NCBI RefSeq assembly: GCF_001742165.1
Contig: NZ_CP016443.1
Location: 558,001 to 622,000 of the forward strand
Direction of reading: 5' to 3'
DNA: 64,000 nt
Source of the DNA: Burkholderia stabilis
GTDB lineage: Bacteria > Pseudomonadota > Gammaproteobacteria > Burkholderiales > Burkholderiaceae
Both the position numbers and the translations under genes were made by a program. The notes below the pieces were generated by a model. That model searched no databases, had not been told where the DNA came from, and worked only from the letters and a program-made list of their open reading frames with translations. Of this stretch, positions 8,682 through 17,115 are shown piece after piece (position 1 is the first letter of the stretch; each line of letters begins with the position of its first letter).

Positions 8682-9560
8682 ATGACTGTTGCTCGCCCGT
8701 TGCTGTCACCCGGCGCACGCCGGTTCGTATCCGGCTTGTCCGCATGCGCGGCGCTCGCCGCGGCCGGCGCCCGCGACGCGTCGGCCCAGACGCCTTCGCC
8801 GCTCGGCGAATGGCAATACTCGGCGGGCGTGCCGCTCGAGAAACTGTTCGATCCGACCATCTCCACGTGGCAAGTCAGCGTCGGCGCCGCGATGACGCTG
8901 CAGCCGCGCTATGCCGGCTCCGAGCGCTATCGCGTGCTGGGCGGGCCGAATGTCGACATCCGCTATCGCGACCTGTTCTTCCTGTCGACCGGCGAGGGCC
9001 TCGGCGCCAACGTGCTGCGCGGGCCGAACTGGCGCGTGAGCCTGTCGGTCGGCTATGACCTCGGGCGTCGTTCGGCCGACGATATCGGCCACCTGAACGG
9101 CCTCGACAACATCAACGCGGCGCCCGTGATGAAGCTGGCGGCGGATTACGTGATCTCGAAGGAGTTCCCGCTCGTGCTGCGCGCGGACGTCCGGCGCAGC
9201 ATCGGCGGATCGAACGGCTGGGTCGGCGATTTTTCCGCGTACATGCCGATGCCGGGCAGCAACGAAAACTTCTTCTGGTTTGCGGGGCCGACGGTATCGT
9301 TCGCCGATTCGCGCTACATGAACAGCTGGTTCGGCGTGAGCCAGGGCGCCGCGGCGCGTTCGGGGCTGCCGGCCTATTCATCGGGCGCGGGGATCAAATC
9401 GGCGGGCCTGGGCGTGACGATGGTCTGGTTCGTGAACAAGCACTGGTTCGTGACGATGGACGGCGCGATCGAACAGCTCGTCGGTCGCGCGGCGCGCAGC
9501 CCGATCACGCAGCAGTCGACGAACGGCGTGTTCGACATGTCGGTGAATTACCAGTTCTGA
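8682..9560 (+). CDS. MipA/OmpV family outer membrane protein
   Basis: Outer-membrane beta-barrel protein, 292 aa. A signal peptide (about 1-38, cleaved after ASA) precedes alternating polar and aromatic strands: WQVSVGAAMTLQPRYAGSERYR, then YRDLFFLSTGEGLGANV and LSVGYDLGRR, typical of MipA/OmpV scaffolding proteins. It ends in FDMSVNYQF, with the C-terminal Phe needed for barrel assembly. OmpV-type proteins help organise murein enzymes or are induced by solutes and metals; the role here is not known. Start at ATG 8682 fits the signal peptide and has GGAGA upstream. It appears monocistronic, since the next gene has its own promoter. Confidence 0.85.
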   Translation: MTVARPLLSPGARRFVSGLSACAALAAAGARDASAQTPSPLGEWQYSAGVPLEKLFDPTISTWQVSVGAAMTLQPRYAGSERYRVLGGPNVDIRYRDLFFLSTGEGLGANVLRGPNWRVSLSVGYDLGRRSADDIGHLNGLDNINAAPVMKLAADYVISKEFPLVLRADVRRSIGGSNGWVGDFSAYMPMPGSNENFFWFAGPTVSFADSRYMNSWFGVSQGAAARSGLPAYSSGAGIKSAGLGVTMVWFVNKHWFVTMDGAIEQLVGRAARSPITQQSTNGVFDMSVNYQF

Positions 9561-9626
9561 GCCGGGCATCCCGATCGGGGGGCGGCGGTGTGCGGCACTT
9601 GCCGTCACATTTGCTATGATTCGGAC

Positions 9627-9642
9627 CTGTACAAACGTACAG
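9627..9642 (+). promoter_or_regulatory. LexA box (SOS operator)
   Basis: CTGT-ACAAACGT-ACAG matches the LexA consensus CTGT-N8-ACAG perfectly. A TATGAT -10-like element lies at 9615-9620, directly upstream, so bound LexA would cover the start of transcription. It sits 12 bases before the GTG start of the FAN1-type nuclease. Confidence 0.75.
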
Positions 9643-9654
9643 TGATCGAATTCC

Positions 9655-11349
9655 GTGACGCCTGCTTCGCCGACGCCCCCGGCGTTTTACTACCTGACCA
9701 ATTTCGAACGCGCGCTGGCCTGGCTCGGCGAGCGTTACGACGACTTGCTCGACCTTCAGGAGCAGGCGTTCGTGCGCGATTTCGCGTTGCTCCCGCAGGC
9801 GTCGCGCGCGCTGCTCGTGCGGATGCTGATGCGCAGCGGGTCCGACTTCCGCGCGAGCAAGCTCGTGTACGACGAAATCGGCTGCACGCTCGACGCGACC
9901 GCGCCGCTCGTCGAACTCGGCTGGGTCGATCCGGCGCCCGCGCTGACGCTCGACGAGCTGTTCGCACTGTCGACCAAGGCCGATCTGCTGCGGATCTTCC
10001 CGTCGCTCGCCGCGCATGCGGGCGAGCGCAAAACCGAATGGCTCGAACGGCTGCGGCCCGCGCATGACGCCGCACAACCGCTCGACGCGTGGTGCGCGCA
10101 GGCCGGCGATCGCGTGCTGCGCGTGACGGTCGGCGCGCTGTGCGACCGGCTGCGCCTGATGTTCTTCGGCAATCTCCATCAGGACTGGAGCGAATTCGTG
10201 CTCGCCGATCTCGGCGTGTTCCAGTACGAAAGCGTGCCGATCGCGCCGTCGTCGCGCGCGTTCCAGCAGCGCAGCGACGTCGAAGCGTACCTTGCATTGC
10301 AGACGTGCCGCGACGCGCTCGACGCATGGCCCGACGATCTGCCATTCGACGATCTGCTGCGCGCGATCGATACCGTGGGCTGCGCGCAGCCGTGGCTCGC
10401 GACCCGGCGCGCGAAGCTGCTGTTCGCGCTCGGGCAGACCTGCGAGCGCCGCGCCGACTGGGACGCCGCGCTCGACGCATACACGCGCAGCGCGTGGCCC
10501 GGCAGCCGCCACCGGCGCATTCGCGTGCTCGAGCGCTGCGGGCGCGACGATGATGCGCTCGCGCTGGCGCTCGATGCGCGCGGCAGCTTCGAGAGCGATG
10601 AAGAGCGCCAGCGCGTCGAGCGCATGCTGCCGCGCCTGCAGCGGCGTCTCGGCCAGCGCGTCGAACGCGCGGCCGCCGCGCCGGACGTGCCGCGCGAGAC
10701 GCTCGTGCTCGTGCGTCCCGACGTGTTCGTCAGCGTCGAATTCGCGGTGCGCGACCATCTCGCGCAGCCGGCTTCGCCGGTCCATTACGTCGAGAACACG
10801 CTGATCAATTCTCTGTTCGGGCTGCTGTGCTGGGAACCCGTGTTCGCGGCCGTGCCCGGCGCGTTCTTCCACCCGTTCCAGCGCGGCCCGGCCGACCTTC
10901 ACGCACCCGATTTCGCCGCGCGCCGCGCGGATGCGTTCGCCGCGTGTTTCGCGCAGCTCGATTCGGGCGCGTACCGTGAAACGATCCGACGGCATTTCGC
11001 GACGAAGGCGGGGTTGCAGTCGCCATTCGTGTTCTGGGGCGTGCTGAGCGAAGCGTTGCTCGACGAAGCGCTCGCGTGCCTGCCGCCTGAGCACTTGAGG
11101 CTGTGGTTCGCGCGCCTGCTCGCGGATATCCGCAGCAACCGGTCGGGGCTGCCCGATCTCGTCCGCTTCTGGCCCGGCGAGCGCCGCTACGAGCTGATCG
11201 AGGTGAAGGGCCCCGGCGATCGGCTGCAGGACAACCAGACACGCTGGCTCGCGTACTGCGTCGCGCACGGCATCCCGGTGCGCGTCGTCGATGTCGAATG
11301 GGCCGGTACGGGCGTCGTGCACGCGGAAGCGGCCGGGTTGTCGGCATGA
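9655..11349 (+). CDS. FAN1-type VRR-NUC structure-specific nuclease
   Basis: DNA repair nuclease of 564 aa, matching the length of bacterial FAN1 (about 560). The N-terminal half carries a helical SAP-like/wHTH region (LVRMLMRSGSDFRASKLVYD) and the middle is TPR-like. The C-terminal VRR-NUC domain has GLPDLV, then IEVKGPGDRLQDNQ, giving the catalytic D501, E516 and K518. FAN1 enzymes cut flap DNA and unhook interstrand crosslinks. The start is GTG 9655, just after the LexA box, so SOS induction is expected. The stop overlaps the next start as ATGA, so the helicase downstream is translationally coupled. Both probably act in crosslink or replication-fork repair. Confidence 0.9.
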   Translation: MTPASPTPPAFYYLTNFERALAWLGERYDDLLDLQEQAFVRDFALLPQASRALLVRMLMRSGSDFRASKLVYDEIGCTLDATAPLVELGWVDPAPALTLDELFALSTKADLLRIFPSLAAHAGERKTEWLERLRPAHDAAQPLDAWCAQAGDRVLRVTVGALCDRLRLMFFGNLHQDWSEFVLADLGVFQYESVPIAPSSRAFQQRSDVEAYLALQTCRDALDAWPDDLPFDDLLRAIDTVGCAQPWLATRRAKLLFALGQTCERRADWDAALDAYTRSAWPGSRHRRIRVLERCGRDDDALALALDARGSFESDEERQRVERMLPRLQRRLGQRVERAAAAPDVPRETLVLVRPDVFVSVEFAVRDHLAQPASPVHYVENTLINSLFGLLCWEPVFAAVPGAFFHPFQRGPADLHAPDFAARRADAFAACFAQLDSGAYRETIRRHFATKAGLQSPFVFWGVLSEALLDEALACLPPEHLRLWFARLLADIRSNRSGLPDLVRFWPGERRYELIEVKGPGDRLQDNQTRWLAYCVAHGIPVRVVDVEWAGTGVVHAEAAGLSA

Positions 11350-13646
11350 GTTATGTCGTCGCGGTGCGGGCGATGTGCGAGTTCACCGCGCGGCGCGGCG
11401 ATCTCGACCTGCGCTTCACGCCCGCGCCGACCGCGCTCGAAGGCATCGCCGGCCACGGCGCGGTCACGTCGAACCGCGGCGCGCGCTACGAAACCGAGAT
11501 CGCGCTGGCAGGCACGTGGGGCACGCTCACCGTGCGCGGCCGCGCGGACGGCTACGATCCGGTAGCGAACCGTCTCGAGGAAATCAAGACCTATCGCGGC
11601 AGTCTCGACGCGATGCCGGCCAACCACCGCACGCTGCACTGGGCGCAGGCGAAGGTCTATGCGCATCTGATGTGCGACGCGCGCGGGCTCACCGAAATCG
11701 ACGTCGCGCTCGTGTATTTCGACATCGTGTCCGAGCGCGAAACCGTCCTGACGCAAACGCTGGACGCGGCCACGCTCGCGGCGTTCTTCGCCGAACAATG
11801 CGCGTGTTTCGTCGGCTGGGCCGAGCGCGAGACGGCCCATCGCGCGGCACGCGACGCGGCGTTGCGCGCGCTCGCGTTTCCGCACGGACAGTTTCGCAGC
11901 GGCCAGCGCGAGCTGGCGGTAGCCGTCTATCGCGCGGCGCGCGACGAGCGCTGCCTGATGGCGCAGGCGCCGACCGGTATCGGCAAGACGCTGGGTACCG
12001 TGTTCCCGCTGCTGAAGGCGTGCGGCGAGGGCGAGCTCGATCACGTGTTCTTCCTGACCGCGAAAACACCCGGCCGCGCGCTCGCGCTCGAAGCGGCGGC
12101 GACGCTCGGCGCCGGCACGCCCGCGCTGCCGCTGCGCGTGCTGGAGCTCGTCGCACGCGACAAGGCGTGCGAGCATCCGGACAGCGCGTGCCACGGCGAA
12201 TCGTGTCCGCTCGCGAAAGGCTTCTACGACCGGCTGCCGGCCGCGCGCGACGCTGCGATCGGCGCCGGGCTGCTCGATCGCGACACCGTGCGCTCGGCCG
12301 CGCTCGCGCACGACGTCTGTCCGTACTATCTCGCGCAGGAGCTTGCGCGCTGGTCGGACATGGTGATCGGCGACTACAACTATTTCTACGACGGCAGCGC
12401 GATGCTGCACACGCTCGCGCAGCAGAACCAGTGGCGCGTCGGCGTGCTCGTCGACGAGGCGCACAACCTGCTCGACCGCGCACGCAAGATGTACAGCGCG
12501 TCGCTCGATCCGTTCGCGTTCGCGGCTGCGCGCGAAGCCGCGCCCGTCGCGCTGCGCAAGGCATTCGACCGGCTGGCCCGCGCGTGGGGCACGGTCAATC
12601 GCGCGCAGGCCGAGCGCTATGCCGCGTATCCGGACATTCCGGGCCCGATCGTGTCGGCCGTGCAGAACCTCGTTGCCGCGATCGGCGAACACCTGACCGA
12701 CGCACCGCGCGCGAACGGCGACGCGTTGCTGCGTTTTCATTTCGAGGCGATCCAGTTCGGCGTGCTCGCGGATGCGTTCGACAGCGCGTCGATCTTCGAC
12801 GCGACGCTGCACGGCGAACCGATGCCGCGCCAGCCGGCGCTCGACGGCGTTGCAACGGCCGGCCGCCGGCGCCGCGTCCAGTCGACGCTGTGCGTGCGCA
12901 ACGTGATCCCGGCCGGTTTCCTCGCGCAGCGCTATGAGGCCGCGCGTGCGACCGTATTGTTCTCGGGCACGCTGAGCCCGTTTCATTTCTATCGAGACAC
13001 GCTTGGCTTGCCTGGCGATACCGGCTGGCTCGATGTAGACGGGCCGTTCCGCGCCGAGCAACTGACGGTGCGCGTCGCGAGCCACGTGTCGACGCGCTGG
13101 CGCGACCGCGATCGCTCGCTCGAGCCGATCGCCGACCTGATCGCCGCGCAATACGCGACGCGACCCGGCAATTACCTCGGTTTCCTGAGCAGCTTCGACT
13201 ACCTGGGGCGCGTCGTCGCGCTGATGCAGGCGCGCCACCCGGACGTGCCCGTGTGGGCGCAGGCGCCCGGCATGGCCGAAAGCGAGCGCGACGCGTTTCT
13301 CGCGCGCTTCGCCGCGGGCGGGCGCGGCGTCGGCTTCGCGGTGCTGGGCGGTGCGTTTTCGGAAGGCGTGGATCTGGTCGGCGAGCGGCTGATCGGCGCG
13401 TTCATCGCGACGCTCGGGCTGCCGCAGGTCAACGACGTCAACGAGCAGATGCGCCGCGCGATGGACGCGCGCTTCGGCAACGGGTACGACTACATGTACC
13501 TGTATCCGGGCCTGCAGAAGGTCGTGCAGGCGGCCGGGCGCGTGATCCGCACCGAGCACGACGAAGGCGTCGTGCACCTGATCGACGACCGTTACCGGCG
13601 GCGCGAAGTGCGTGACCTGCTGCCGCGGTGGTGGCGGATCGGGTGA
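11346..13646 (+). CDS. DinG/XPD-type helicase with N-terminal PD-(D/E)XK nuclease domain
   Basis: A 766-aa protein. Residues 1-150 resemble a Cas4/RecB-like nuclease domain with GRADGYDP, EEIKTYR (acidic pair about 68/71, E79, K81) and a following Gln-containing helix (HWAQAKVYAH). The helicase has Walker A APTGIGKT (208-215), four Cys for an iron-sulphur cluster (C275, C282, C287, C325) as in XPD/DinG, and VDEAH (369-373). Motifs near the end include AFSEGVDLVG and QAAGRVIRTEHDEG. The expected action is 5'-3' unwinding, coupled to strand trimming by the nuclease domain. The start overlaps the FAN1 stop by 4 bases. SOS control is inferred from the shared LexA box. Confidence 0.92.
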   Translation: MSYVVAVRAMCEFTARRGDLDLRFTPAPTALEGIAGHGAVTSNRGARYETEIALAGTWGTLTVRGRADGYDPVANRLEEIKTYRGSLDAMPANHRTLHWAQAKVYAHLMCDARGLTEIDVALVYFDIVSERETVLTQTLDAATLAAFFAEQCACFVGWAERETAHRAARDAALRALAFPHGQFRSGQRELAVAVYRAARDERCLMAQAPTGIGKTLGTVFPLLKACGEGELDHVFFLTAKTPGRALALEAAATLGAGTPALPLRVLELVARDKACEHPDSACHGESCPLAKGFYDRLPAARDAAIGAGLLDRDTVRSAALAHDVCPYYLAQELARWSDMVIGDYNYFYDGSAMLHTLAQQNQWRVGVLVDEAHNLLDRARKMYSASLDPFAFAAAREAAPVALRKAFDRLARAWGTVNRAQAERYAAYPDIPGPIVSAVQNLVAAIGEHLTDAPRANGDALLRFHFEAIQFGVLADAFDSASIFDATLHGEPMPRQPALDGVATAGRRRRVQSTLCVRNVIPAGFLAQRYEAARATVLFSGTLSPFHFYRDTLGLPGDTGWLDVDGPFRAEQLTVRVASHVSTRWRDRDRSLEPIADLIAAQYATRPGNYLGFLSSFDYLGRVVALMQARHPDVPVWAQAPGMAESERDAFLARFAAGGRGVGFAVLGGAFSEGVDLVGERLIGAFIATLGLPQVNDVNEQMRRAMDARFGNGYDYMYLYPGLQKVVQAAGRVIRTEHDEGVVHLIDDRYRRREVRDLLPRWWRIG

Positions 13647-13753
13647 AGGGACGGGCGGCCGTTCGGCAGACCGCCGGAGGCTGCGCAGGCGGCGTTACCC
13701 GTCGCGTCGCGGCGTAGCAGGCTCGCGACAGGCATCGACGGACGAGCGGGGTG

Positions 13754-14524
13754 CTACAGCACGTTCAGCATCGCGAGCGCGGCTTCCTGCAGATGCGGCA
13801 GCACGCGCCGCACGGCCGCGTCGGTCGTCTCCGTCCCGATCGGCATGTTCGTGCTCAACGCGGCGACCACTTCGCCGTGACGGTTCTTCAGCGGCACCGC
13901 GATCCCGCGCACGCCGACCTGCAATTGCTGTTCGATCGCCGCGAAACCCGCGTCGCGCGCCTGGTCGACCTGTTCGAGCAGCCGCGCCTTGTTGGTGATC
14001 GTGTGCGGCGTGAACGGCGGCAGTTCGGTGTCGTCGAGCCATGCGCGCACGGCTTCGCGATCGGGATGATGGGCGAGCAGCACGACACCCGGCGACGTGA
14101 GCGGCGCCGGCACGCGCGCGCCGAGCACGAAGCCGGTCGTCATCACGCGCGACACGCCGTTGCGCGCGATGAACACCAGCTCCCACCCGTCGAGCACGCT
14201 GACGTATGCCGATTCGTTCAGCGACGCGCTCAGTTGCTGCAGATAGGGCTGAACCGTGCGCGGCAGCCGCGCTGAATCGAAGTACGACCAGCCGACCCGC
14301 AGCACGCGCGGGGTGAGGCCGTACAGCTTGCCGTCGGTGTAGACGTAACCGAGCGATTCGAGCGTCAGCAGGTAGCGCCGCGCGGCCGTGCGCGTGAGGC
14401 CGGTGCGCGCGGCGGCCTGCGTGGGCGTCATGCGCGCATGCTGGCTGTCGAATGCCTCGAGGATCATCAGGCCTTTTTCGAGGCCGGCAATCCAGTCGCG
14501 TCGGTCGAGTTCGGGCTTTTTCAT
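13754..14524 (-). CDS. IclR family regulator, PcaR/PobR subgroup
   Basis: DNA-binding regulator of about 256 aa. An N-terminal winged helix (about 15-75; MTPTQAAARTGLTRTAARRY, then LESLGYV) precedes the IclR effector domain (about 90-250) with FVLGARVPAPLTSPGVVLLA and GVRGIAVPLKNRHGEVVAAL. The opening RRDWIAGLEKGLMILEAFD is typical of the PcaR/PcaU/PobR branch, which senses protocatechuate, beta-ketoadipate or 4-hydroxybenzoate. Start at ATG 14524; 14539 is the in-frame alternative. PcaR-type boxes stand 4 kb away in the MHS/HPPD-like divergent region, making that its likely target, though this is inference. Confidence 0.85.
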   Translation of the reverse strand: MKKPELDRRDWIAGLEKGLMILEAFDSQHARMTPTQAAARTGLTRTAARRYLLTLESLGYVYTDGKLYGLTPRVLRVGWSYFDSARLPRTVQPYLQQLSASLNESAYVSVLDGWELVFIARNGVSRVMTTGFVLGARVPAPLTSPGVVLLAHHPDREAVRAWLDDTELPPFTPHTITNKARLLEQVDQARDAGFAAIEQQLQVGVRGIAVPLKNRHGEVVAALSTNMPIGTETTDAAVRRVLPHLQEAALAMLNVL

Positions 14525-14799
14525 CGTCGGGAGCGGCATCGGGATGCGCGATGACCGCGCGGAATCGGGCGATTATCGCGCAGATCCAAATCACTGCGGG
14601 TATGCCGACACCGGAAGCCGCTTTCGAACCGGCATGATTCGACGCCGGATTCGCGGCCCGGGCGTGCGGCAATGGACGACGACGGTCATCGATAGGTGGT
14701 CGATGACGGCGATTTCGGAGGGAGGCGGAAGGGGGCGGCCGTTCGAAGCCGCCGAGTGAATGCGGCGCCTGCATCGCACGCGCCGCATCCGTCAGCGTG

Positions 14800-16101
14800 T
14801 TACTCGCTGCTCGTCCACTCGACGTTTGCGCCGACCGAGCGCAGGTTCTCGACGAAATGCGGATGCGCGCGGCGGATCGGCAGCGCGTTCATGATTTCCG
14901 AGCGGCCTTCGATGCTCGCGGCCACCATCAGCAGCGCGATCGCGACGCGGATGATGTACGGGCTCTCGACGCGCGCCGGGGTCAGCTGCAGCCCGCCGAA
15001 CGTGATGAGCCGGTGCGGGTCCGACAGCAGCACGTGCGCGCCGAACTTCGACAGCTCGCCGGACCAGCCGAGCGCGCCGTCGTAGACCTTGTTCCAGAAC
15101 ATCGCGCTGCCTTCCGCGCGCACGCCGAGCGCGATGAAGATCGGCAGCAGGTCGACCGGCAGGTACGGCCACGGTGCGGCTTCGACCTTGGTCAGGATGT
15201 TCTGCGTGAACGGCCGGCGCACGCGCAGCGGGCCGTCGCGTTCCGCGCGCGACCAGCCGTCGCGGTGCGTGACGGTGACGCCGAATTTCGCGAACGTGCG
15301 GTCGATCAGCGGGAAATGCTCGGGCGACGAGTTGCGCACCGTGATGTCGCCGCCGGTGATCGCGCCGAGCGCGAGGAACGTCGCGATCTCGTGGAAATCC
15401 TCCGCGAAGCGGAATTCGCCGCCGCCGAGCTTGCCGCCGCCGGTCACGCAGAGCCGCGACGTGCCGATGCCGTCGATCGCGACGCCGATCATCGAGAGGA
15501 ACTGGCAGAACTCCTGCACGTGCGGCTCGGACGCCGCGTTCATCAGCGTCGACGTGCCGTTGGCGGTCGTCGCGCACAGTGCGAAGTTTTCGGTGGTCGT
15601 GACCGACGCGTAGTCGAGCCAGTGGTCGTTGGCCGTCAGCGGGCCGTCGGTGCGCACGATCAGCGAATCGGGCGTGCGCTCGATGTGCGCGCCGAAGCGC
15701 TCGAATACCTCGACGTGCGGATCGATCTCGCGCACGCCGAGCGTGCAGCCCTTCACGTCGTTCTCGAGACGCGCGACGCCGAAGCGCGCGAGCAGCGGCG
15801 GAATCAGCATGATCGACGAGCGCATTGCTTCGGGCAGCCGGTGGACGGCCGGATCGAACTTCGTGTTGCGATGGTGGAGTTCGAGGAGGCCCGTCGTGAA
15901 GTCGACCGACACGTCGCTGCCGAGCGTGCGGAAGATGTCGAGGATCTTGCGCACGTCGGTGATGTCCGGCACGCCGACGAGGCGCAGCGGCTGGTCGGTC
16001 AACAGGGTGGCGCACAGGATCGGCAGGACGGCGTTCTTGTTTGCGGACGGCTTGATGTCCCCGCGCAGCGGGGTGCCGCCGTGGACGATGAGATTCGACA
16101 T
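14800..16101 (-). CDS. murA: UDP-N-acetylglucosamine 1-carboxyvinyltransferase paralogue (MurA-like)
   Basis: Cytoplasmic enolpyruvyl transferase of 433 aa that should move enolpyruvate from PEP to UDP-GlcNAc, the first committed murein step. Seen: the substrate Lys in SANKNAVLPIL (K22), EAMRSSIMLIPPLLARFG, and the catalytic Cys in KGCTLG (C119, equivalent to E. coli C115), so it should be active and fosfomycin-sensitive. Start at ATG 16101. It does not lie in a his or murein cluster but alone between an IclR regulator and an HNH nuclease, which suggests a second copy. A related enolpyruvyl transfer to another sugar nucleotide is possible. Confidence 0.8.
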   Translation of the reverse strand: MSNLIVHGGTPLRGDIKPSANKNAVLPILCATLLTDQPLRLVGVPDITDVRKILDIFRTLGSDVSVDFTTGLLELHHRNTKFDPAVHRLPEAMRSSIMLIPPLLARFGVARLENDVKGCTLGVREIDPHVEVFERFGAHIERTPDSLIVRTDGPLTANDHWLDYASVTTTENFALCATTANGTSTLMNAASEPHVQEFCQFLSMIGVAIDGIGTSRLCVTGGGKLGGGEFRFAEDFHEIATFLALGAITGGDITVRNSSPEHFPLIDRTFAKFGVTVTHRDGWSRAERDGPLRVRRPFTQNILTKVEAAPWPYLPVDLLPIFIALGVRAEGSAMFWNKVYDGALGWSGELSKFGAHVLLSDPHRLITFGGLQLTPARVESPYIIRVAIALLMVAASIEGRSEIMNALPIRRAHPHFVENLRSVGANVEWTSSE

Positions 16102-16341
16102 GATATGGGGGCGTATCGGTGACTGACGTAGGCCCATATGATGCCATTGGTCGGCGGGCGGCGTGGAATGTTCAGAGGGGAAAAAGGGGATTGAGGGGAG
16201 CGATTGACGGTGTTTGACGTTGGGTGCGGTCATTGCCTGCACGGCAACCGGCCGATCGAATCGCAAGAATGAAAACGACCGGCTGCAACGTGCCGGTCCG
16301 GCGCAATTCCTTATCTCGTAAAATCGCGGGCGGACTCCCTT

Positions 16342-17082
16342 ATGCTGCCTTCCATGTCGACACCCGCTCCCGAATCCCGCTTGACCGACGATGCTTCCGC
16401 GAATACCGACGGGCGACCGTGGACGCGGGAAGAACTCCGCGCGTCTGTCGATGAATATCTCAAAATGCTCGAAAGCGATCGTGCGGGGCGGCCATACGTC
16501 AAGAAGGCGGTCTACGACACGCTCGCCAGACAATTCAATCGCACGGCAAAAGCGTTTGAGTACCGCATGCAGAACATTTCCTATGTGCTGGTGCTCATGG
16601 GCCGTCAATGGCTTCCCGGACTCAAGCCCGCAAAAAACGTTGGCGCGAACGGCGTGCTGATTGAGCAGTTCATCAACGAGTTGGAACGACGATCAGCCGC
16701 GCCGACGGTGAAGTTCGAACTCGATGTGCGCGACGCGCTAAAAAAAACGCCGGTCGCGCCGCCGCCGGGCAACACGAACCCCGACACGACTACCGCGACG
16801 GTCACGCAAGTACGACGCGATCCGTCGGTCAAGGCCTGGGTGCTCGCGCAGGCAAGCGGGACTTGCGAATGTTGTAACGAGCCCGCTCCGTTTCAGGGCG
16901 CCGACGGGCTGCCGTACTTGGAAGTGCATCACGTTCGCAAGCTGGCGGAACAGGGGCCCGACTTGGTGTCGAATGCGGTGGCGGTGTGTCCGAACTGCCA
17001 TCGCGAACTGCATTACGGCGAGAATGCCCGGCAACTCGTCGAGCGCCTGTACGCGCGCTTGCCGCGCCTCGTTCGCGCATGA
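16342..17082 (+). CDS. HNH endonuclease
   Basis: A 246-aa protein. The C-terminal third is an HNH nuclease with two zinc Cys pairs (CECC and CPNC) around LEVHHVRKLAEQGPD and NAVAVCPNCHRELHYG, as in McrA-type enzymes. The N-terminal part (about 25-130) looks helical (WTREELRASVDEYLKMLE, later FEYRMQNISYVL) and resembles N-terminal regions of stand-alone HNH restriction proteins, though I do not name it firmly. The linker is Pro/Thr-rich. No methyltransferase is adjacent, so a modification-dependent restriction or mobile-element origin is possible. ATG 16354 is an alternative start. Confidence 0.8.
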   Translation: MLPSMSTPAPESRLTDDASANTDGRPWTREELRASVDEYLKMLESDRAGRPYVKKAVYDTLARQFNRTAKAFEYRMQNISYVLVLMGRQWLPGLKPAKNVGANGVLIEQFINELERRSAAPTVKFELDVRDALKKTPVAPPPGNTNPDTTTATVTQVRRDPSVKAWVLAQASGTCECCNEPAPFQGADGLPYLEVHHVRKLAEQGPDLVSNAVAVCPNCHRELHYGENARQLVERLYARLPRLVRA

Positions 17083-17115
17083 CCGACGCTGGGCCGGCCA
17101 CACGCTTGCCTATCA

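Noticed and set aside
14797..16122. 441-aa open frame antisense to the MurA paralogue
   Set aside because: Low-complexity Arg/Ala/Asp composition with no motif; a mirror of the real gene.
16342..17082. Complete restriction-modification system
   Set aside because: No methyltransferase or specificity gene lies next to the HNH nuclease.
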